DNA of 64,000 nucleotides from JANMEX01 sp041751995 (lineage in GTDB: Bacteria; Pseudomonadota; Alphaproteobacteria; Rhizobiales; Rhizobiaceae). The stretch covers positions 1 through 64,000 of the forward strand of contig JBGSHY010000032.1 in NCBI GenBank assembly GCA_041751995.1. The letters are read 5' to 3'. Under the pieces are notes generated by a model. It saw only the letters and a program-made list of their open reading frames with translations, did not search any database and was not told the DNA's origin. Positions within the stretch are counted from its first letter, which is position 1; each line of letters starts with the position of its first letter. Shown in pieces: positions 59,710 to 64,000 of this stretch. The translations under genes were made by a program, and so were the position numbers.

Positions 59710-60969
59710 ATGCTAAACAAATACACACAGCCCCTTGCCCGTGATGCAATGGCTTACGTTCTGGCAGGCGGGCGCGGTTCGCGCTTGATGGAGTTGACAG
59801 ATTTTCGCGCGAAACCCGCCGTCTACTTCGGTGGAAAAAGCCGCATCATCGACTTTGCACTGTCAAATGCCCTGAACTCCGGCATTCGTCGCATGGGAGT
59901 CGCAACCCAATACAAAGCCCATTCGCTGATCCGCCATCTGCAGCGCGGCTGGAACTTCCTGCGCACGGAGCGCAACGAAAGCTTTGACATTTTGCCGGCT
60001 TCCCAGCGCGTTTCCGAAGACCAATGGTACGCTGGCACGGCCGATGCCGTGTTCCAGAACATCGACATCATCGAGAGCTACGGCCCGGAATACATCGTCA
60101 TTCTGGCCGGTGATCACATCTACAAGATGGACTATGAGCTGATGCTGCGCCAGCACGTTGACCAGAATGCAGACGTGACCATCGGCTGCCTTGAAGTGCC
60201 GCGTATGGAAGCGGTCGGTTTTGGCGTCATGCACGTTGACGAGAAAGACCAGATCGTCGCCTTCGTCGAAAAGCCGAAAGACCCCCCTGCAATTCCCGGA
60301 CAGCCTGATCTGGCGCTGGCTTCCATGGGCATTTATGTCTTCCGCACCAAATTTCTCTTCGAGGAATTGAAACGCGATGCAGCCGATCCAAACTCGGCCC
60401 GCGATTTCGGCAAGGATATCATTCCTTACATTGTCGAGCATGGCAAAGCCGTCGCCCACCGTTTTGCAAAATCCTGCATCCGTTCATCCTTTGAGCGCGA
60501 AGCCTATTGGCGGGATGTCGGAACAGTCGATGCCTATTGGGAAGCCAACATCGACCTCACTGACATTACCCCAGAACTCGACCTCTACGACAAGGAATGG
60601 CCGATCTGGACCTATGCCGAGATCAAGCCGCCGGCAAAATTTGTCCACGACGAAGAAGGACGTCGCGGTTCGGCAATTTCTTCACTCGTATCAGGTGACT
60701 GCATCGTATCTGGCGCCGCACTTCGGCGAAGCCTGCTGTTCACGGGTGTCCGGGCAAATTCTTTCTCCTCACTCGACGAGGCTGTGGTTCTTCCGGAAGT
60801 CATTATCAGCCGCAATGCGCAATTGAAAAAGGTCGTCATCGACCGTGGCGTCGTCATCCCCGAAGGCCTTGTTGTCGGCGAAGACCCGGAAGAAGACGCA
60901 CGCCGTTTCCGCCGCACCGAAAAAGGTGTCTGCCTGATAACGCAATCAATGATCGACCGTCTGGGGTAA
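59710..60969 (+). CDS. glgC: Glucose-1-phosphate adenylyltransferase
   Basis: A 419-residue ADP-glucose pyrophosphorylase, the regulated step of glycogen synthesis. The N-terminal nucleotidyltransferase domain has AYVLAGGRGSRLMELTDFRAKPAVYFGGKSRIIDF, YKMDYELMLRQH and VGFGVMHVDEKDQIVAFVEKP. A left-handed beta-helix of hexapeptide-like repeats forms the last 120 residues. Alphaproteobacterial forms are typically activated by fructose 6-phosphate and pyruvate, which cannot be judged here. It lies 23 bp after glgB with GGGAGGAG before the ATG. Confidence 0.96.
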   Translation: MLNKYTQPLARDAMAYVLAGGRGSRLMELTDFRAKPAVYFGGKSRIIDFALSNALNSGIRRMGVATQYKAHSLIRHLQRGWNFLRTERNESFDILPASQRVSEDQWYAGTADAVFQNIDIIESYGPEYIVILAGDHIYKMDYELMLRQHVDQNADVTIGCLEVPRMEAVGFGVMHVDEKDQIVAFVEKPKDPPAIPGQPDLALASMGIYVFRTKFLFEELKRDAADPNSARDFGKDIIPYIVEHGKAVAHRFAKSCIRSSFEREAYWRDVGTVDAYWEANIDLTDITPELDLYDKEWPIWTYAEIKPPAKFVHDEEGRRGSAISSLVSGDCIVSGAALRRSLLFTGVRANSFSSLDEAVVLPEVIISRNAQLKKVVIDRGVVIPEGLVVGEDPEEDARRFRRTEKGVCLITQSMIDRLG

Positions 60970-60973
60970 GCAG

Positions 60974-62431
60974 TTGGCCAAGTCTGCACTGAAAGTTCTG
61001 TCGGTTGCGTCCGAAATCTACCCGCTGGTGAAAACCGGCGGGTTGGCGGACGTTGCAGGTGCACTTCCCGGTGCTTTGGCTGCCAACGGCGTTGACATGC
61101 GCTCGCTGGTGCCCGGCTATCCAAAGGTCTTGGCTGCGCTGAAAGATGGCAAGTCGGTCATGCATTTCTCCTCGCTGCATGGTGGGGAGGCGCACGTGAT
61201 TGCCGGCAAGGCAGGCGGTCTCGATCTTTACGTGATAGATGCCCCGCATCTTTATGTCCGCGATGGCGGCATCTATGGCGATGCCACAGGCAAGGACTGG
61301 CCCGACAATTGGATGCGCTTTGGCGCGCTTTCAATGATTGCCGCCCGCATTGCTGAAGGTGCCGTCGAAGGCTGGACGCCCGACATCGTCCACGCCCATG
61401 ACTGGCAAGCCGGCCTTGTTCCCGCCTATCTGAAATACGGCGCGGCGCACGCGACCCCGTCAATTATGACCGTGCACAATCTGGCCTTCCAGGGCCGGTA
61501 CGCTGCCGACATTTTCCCGGCCCTTGGCCTGCCTGCGCACGCCTACGGTGTCGATGGCGTCGAATACTATGGTGGCGTCGGCTATCTGAAGTCCGGCCTT
61601 CAGTCGGCCTGGGCAGTGACCACAGTCAGCCCGACCTATGCCCGCGAAATCCGCACGCCGGAATTTGGCATGGGCCTTGATGGGCTTCTCAATGCCCGGT
61701 CTTCCAGTGTCTATGGCATCGTCAACGGCATTGATATCGATGTCTGGAATCCGGCCACGGATATCGACATTGCAAAGACCTATTCCGCAAAATCTCTTGG
61801 CGACCGGCAGGCCAACCGCGAGGCGCTTGAGCAAAGGTTCGGGCTTGCGCCTTCCGGCGGTCCTCTGTTCATCGTAATCAGCCGCCTGACATGGCAAAAA
61901 GGCCTCGACCTTCTGGCAGCAGCTGCTGACACGATCGTCTCGCTCGGGGGATCGCTTGCTGTTCTCGGCTCAGGCGATGCTGCCATTGAAGGACAGCTTC
62001 ATGCCGCTGCCGCCCGCCACAAGGGCAAGGTTGGCGTCGTCATCGGCTATGATGAAGGCCTCTCGCACCTGATGCAGGCAGGCGGCGACGCCATCCTCAT
62101 TCCGTCCCGTTTTGAGCCCTGCGGCCTCACCCAGCTTTACGCCCTGCGTTATGGCTGCATCCCGGTGGTCGCCCGTACAGGCGGCCTTGCCGATACGGTC
62201 ATTGACGCCAATGACGCCGCCATGTCGCTTGGCGTCGCGACCGGCCTGCAGTTTTCCCCGGTCGATACTGCCACGTTGAATGATGTGATTTCGCGAACCA
62301 TTTCGCTTAACTCAAACCGGAACGCGTGGAAGGCCATGCAGCTTACCGGCATGAAATGCGACGTGTCGTGGGAGCGCAGCGCCAGCGCCTACGCCAATCT
62401 TTATAAATCCCTGTTGAAGAGCAAAGCCTGA
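60974..62431 (+). CDS. glgA: Glycogen synthase (ADP-glucose type)
   Basis: A 485-residue GT5 glycosyltransferase. The N-terminal substrate loop VASEIYPLVKTGGLADVAGALPGAL contains the KTGGL motif that binds ADP-glucose. The Rossmann halves continue with HAHDWQAGLVPAYLK and the C-terminal IPSRFEPCGLTQLYALRYGCIPVVARTGGLADTV with the catalytic Glu. The start is TTG 60974, five bases after the glgC stop, with GGGG seven bases upstream. Its stop shares a base with the pgm ATG (TGATG). Confidence 0.95.
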   Translation: MAKSALKVLSVASEIYPLVKTGGLADVAGALPGALAANGVDMRSLVPGYPKVLAALKDGKSVMHFSSLHGGEAHVIAGKAGGLDLYVIDAPHLYVRDGGIYGDATGKDWPDNWMRFGALSMIAARIAEGAVEGWTPDIVHAHDWQAGLVPAYLKYGAAHATPSIMTVHNLAFQGRYAADIFPALGLPAHAYGVDGVEYYGGVGYLKSGLQSAWAVTTVSPTYAREIRTPEFGMGLDGLLNARSSSVYGIVNGIDIDVWNPATDIDIAKTYSAKSLGDRQANREALEQRFGLAPSGGPLFIVISRLTWQKGLDLLAAAADTIVSLGGSLAVLGSGDAAIEGQLHAAAARHKGKVGVVIGYDEGLSHLMQAGGDAILIPSRFEPCGLTQLYALRYGCIPVVARTGGLADTVIDANDAAMSLGVATGLQFSPVDTATLNDVISRTISLNSNRNAWKAMQLTGMKCDVSWERSASAYANLYKSLLKSKA

Positions 62432-64000
62432 TGATCGTTTCCGTCGCCACCACGCCTTTCTCGGACCAGAAACCCGGCACATCCGGCTTGCGCAAAAAAG
62501 TGCCGGTGTTCCAGCAGAAGAATTACGCCGAGAATTTCATACAGGCGGTTTTTGACAGCTTGGATGGCTACAAAGGCAAGACGCTGGTGATCGGTGGCGA
62601 TGGTCGTTACTACAATCGCGAAGTCATCCAGATCGCCATTCGCATGGCGGCGGCCAATGGTTTTGGCAAGGTGATGACCGGGCAGGGCGGAATTCTTTCA
62701 ACCCCCGCCGCTTCCAACGTCATCCGAAAATACAAGGCTTTCGGTGGCCTCATCTTGTCTGCCAGCCACAATCCGGGTGGCCCGACCGAGGATTTCGGCA
62801 TCAAATACAACATCGGCAACGGTGGCCCCGCGCCGGAAAAAATCACCGATGCAATATTCGCACGCACAAAATCGATCGACCAATATTTGACGGTCAATTC
62901 TCCGGATATCGATCTAGACAAGACCGGGACGTTCGAGGTCGCAGGCATGGCAGTCGAGGTGATCGACCCTGTCGCCGATTATGCCGAATTGATGGAAACC
63001 CTGTTCGACTTCGACCTGATCCGCGCCAAGATCAAGTCCGGCCTGACGCTGCGGTTTGACGCGATGAGCGCCGTAACCAGCCCTTATGCCAAGGAAATAC
63101 TCGAGCGCCGCCTTGGCGCTTCAGAAGGCTCGGTAATCAATTTTATCCCGCTGCCGGATTTTGGCGGCAACCACCCGGACCCCAACCTCGTTCACGCCCA
63201 TGAGCTTTACGAATTGATGATGAGCAAGGACGCGCCGGATTTCGGCGCGGCGTCTGACGGTGACGGCGACCGCAACCTCATCATCGGCAAGCATATCTTT
63301 GTCACGCCGTCCGACTCCGTTGCCATGCTCGCCGCCAATGCGCATCTCGTGCCCGGTTACAAACGCGGCCTCGCCGGCATTGCCCGCTCGATGCCGACTT
63401 CCGGCGCGGCGGACCGTGTGGCTGCCAAACTCGGCATTGGCATGTATGAAACGCCAACCGGCTGGAAATTCTTCGGCAATCTGCTTGATGCCGGCAAAGT
63501 CACCATCTGCGGCGAGGAAAGCGCGGGCACCGGCTCTGACCATGTGCGCGAAAAGGATGGCCTCTGGGCGGTTCTGCTATGGCTCAACATTCTGGCCGTT
63601 CGCGGCGAGAGCATGAAGGCCATCGTCGAAAAACACTGGGCTGATTACGGCCGCAACTACTATTCCCGCCACGATTACGAAGAAGTCGACAGCGACCGCG
63701 CCAACGGCTTGGTGGCGGACCTGCGCGCTGCGATGGCAACGCTGCCCGGCCAGACGTTTGGCGGTCTCACGGTCGAGAAGGTCGATGATTTCTCCTATCT
63801 CGATCCGGTTGACGGCTCGGTCAGCGCCAATCAGGGCATCCGCATCCTGTTTGAGGGCGGCTCGCGCGTGGTTTACCGCCTTTCGGGCACCGGAACATCC
63901 GGCGCAACGCTGCGCGTCTATATCGAACGCTATGAGCCGGACGCCTCAAAACATGATATTGATACGCAGGTCGCACTTGCCGATCTGATTGCGGCAGCTG
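62431..64000 (+). CDS. pgm: Phosphoglucomutase (alpha-D-glucose 1,6-bisphosphate type), cut by window end
   Basis: The first 523 codons of a phosphohexomutase whose C-terminus lies outside the window; the full family length is about 540-550. It starts MIVSVATTPFSDQKPGTSGLRKKV. The phosphoserine loop is LSASHNPGGPTEDFGIKYN, the metal loop ASDGDGDRNLIIG, the sugar-binding loop CGEESAGTGSDH, and phosphate-binding RLSGTGTSGATLRVY is near the end of the visible part. It interconverts glucose 1- and 6-phosphate and links the glycogen operon to central metabolism. The ATG overlaps the glgA stop. Confidence 0.96.
   Translation, partial: MIVSVATTPFSDQKPGTSGLRKKVPVFQQKNYAENFIQAVFDSLDGYKGKTLVIGGDGRYYNREVIQIAIRMAAANGFGKVMTGQGGILSTPAASNVIRKYKAFGGLILSASHNPGGPTEDFGIKYNIGNGGPAPEKITDAIFARTKSIDQYLTVNSPDIDLDKTGTFEVAGMAVEVIDPVADYAELMETLFDFDLIRAKIKSGLTLRFDAMSAVTSPYAKEILERRLGASEGSVINFIPLPDFGGNHPDPNLVHAHELYELMMSKDAPDFGAASDGDGDRNLIIGKHIFVTPSDSVAMLAANAHLVPGYKRGLAGIARSMPTSGAADRVAAKLGIGMYETPTGWKFFGNLLDAGKVTICGEESAGTGSDHVREKDGLWAVLLWLNILAVRGESMKAIVEKHWADYGRNYYSRHDYEEVDSDRANGLVADLRAAMATLPGQTFGGLTVEKVDDFSYLDPVDGSVSANQGIRILFEGGSRVVYRLSGTGTSGATLRVYIERYEPDASKHDIDTQVALADLIAAA

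Overview
The window is a GC-rich, gene-dense stretch of an alphaproteobacterial chromosome, very probably from the Hyphomicrobiales (rhizobia, Brucella and relatives). The signs are the rph / rdgB / hemW and rsmI / yraN clusters, an NrnC-type short exoribonuclease, a frcBCAK-type fructose transporter with a ROK regulator, a cysG-DUF2849-cysI-cysH-DUF934 sulfite reduction operon, and a glgP-glgB-glgC-glgA-pgm glycogen operon. I cannot name the genus from sequence alone. No rRNA, tRNA, CRISPR array, prophage or transposase gene was found.

Layout. 1-5274: housekeeping genes (RNase PH, RdgB, HemW, RsmI, YraN) with an exported agmatine-deiminase-like enzyme. 5277-10378: a peptide-type ABC importer on the minus strand. 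10749-17497: a SelW-like protein, an aldo/keto reductase, polA, an M20 dipeptidase and nrnC. A probable small RNA lies between polA and the dipeptidase. 17616-25119: a class A PBP, then the assimilatory sulfate/sulfite operon and a [2Fe-2S] ferredoxin. 24679-26016: a DMT transporter whose frame runs on antisense through the ferredoxin gene. 26066-31660: the fructose transport operon, its ROK regulator and a RbsD/FucU mutarotase. 31868-46964: a complete reductive pyrimidine degradation locus. It holds dihydropyrimidine dehydrogenase PreT/PreA, dihydropyrimidinase, beta-ureidopropionase, a beta-alanine-type aminotransferase, the regulator RutR with a recognisable operator, and a nitrate/taurine-type ABC importer. 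47038-54740: xylose transport (xylFHG) divergent from xylR-xylB-xylA. 54909-64000: the glycogen operon, with pgm cut by the window end.

The most unusual part is the pyrimidine operon between 39.8 and 44.0 kb, which has collected accessory genes without losing tight gene spacing. Between beta-ureidopropionase and dihydropyrimidinase sit two tandem genes for a small, unrecognised family: signal peptide, C-x4-C, LDExxAxxLL, one membrane helix. They are separated by a 35-codon chimeric ORF. Its front half is the start of a second, diverged dihydropyrimidinase and its back half is a copy of the beta-ureidopropionase 3' end. This looks like a recombination scar joining two alleles of one variable locus. 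Downstream, a DUF559 endonuclease-like gene lies between 45-bp inverted repeats, one of which is translated into the ABC ATPase. A further small membrane protein gene is wedged between the ATPase and permease genes.

Regulatory sites can be read directly. A RutR-type palindrome sits in the rutR/aminotransferase intergenic region and paired half-sites sit upstream of preT. Two ROK-type palindromes with 5-nt spacers lie in the frcB/frcR and xylF/xylR regions. Hairpins follow the binding-protein genes of both sugar operons, and a strong bidirectional terminator separates the pyrimidine and xylose loci.
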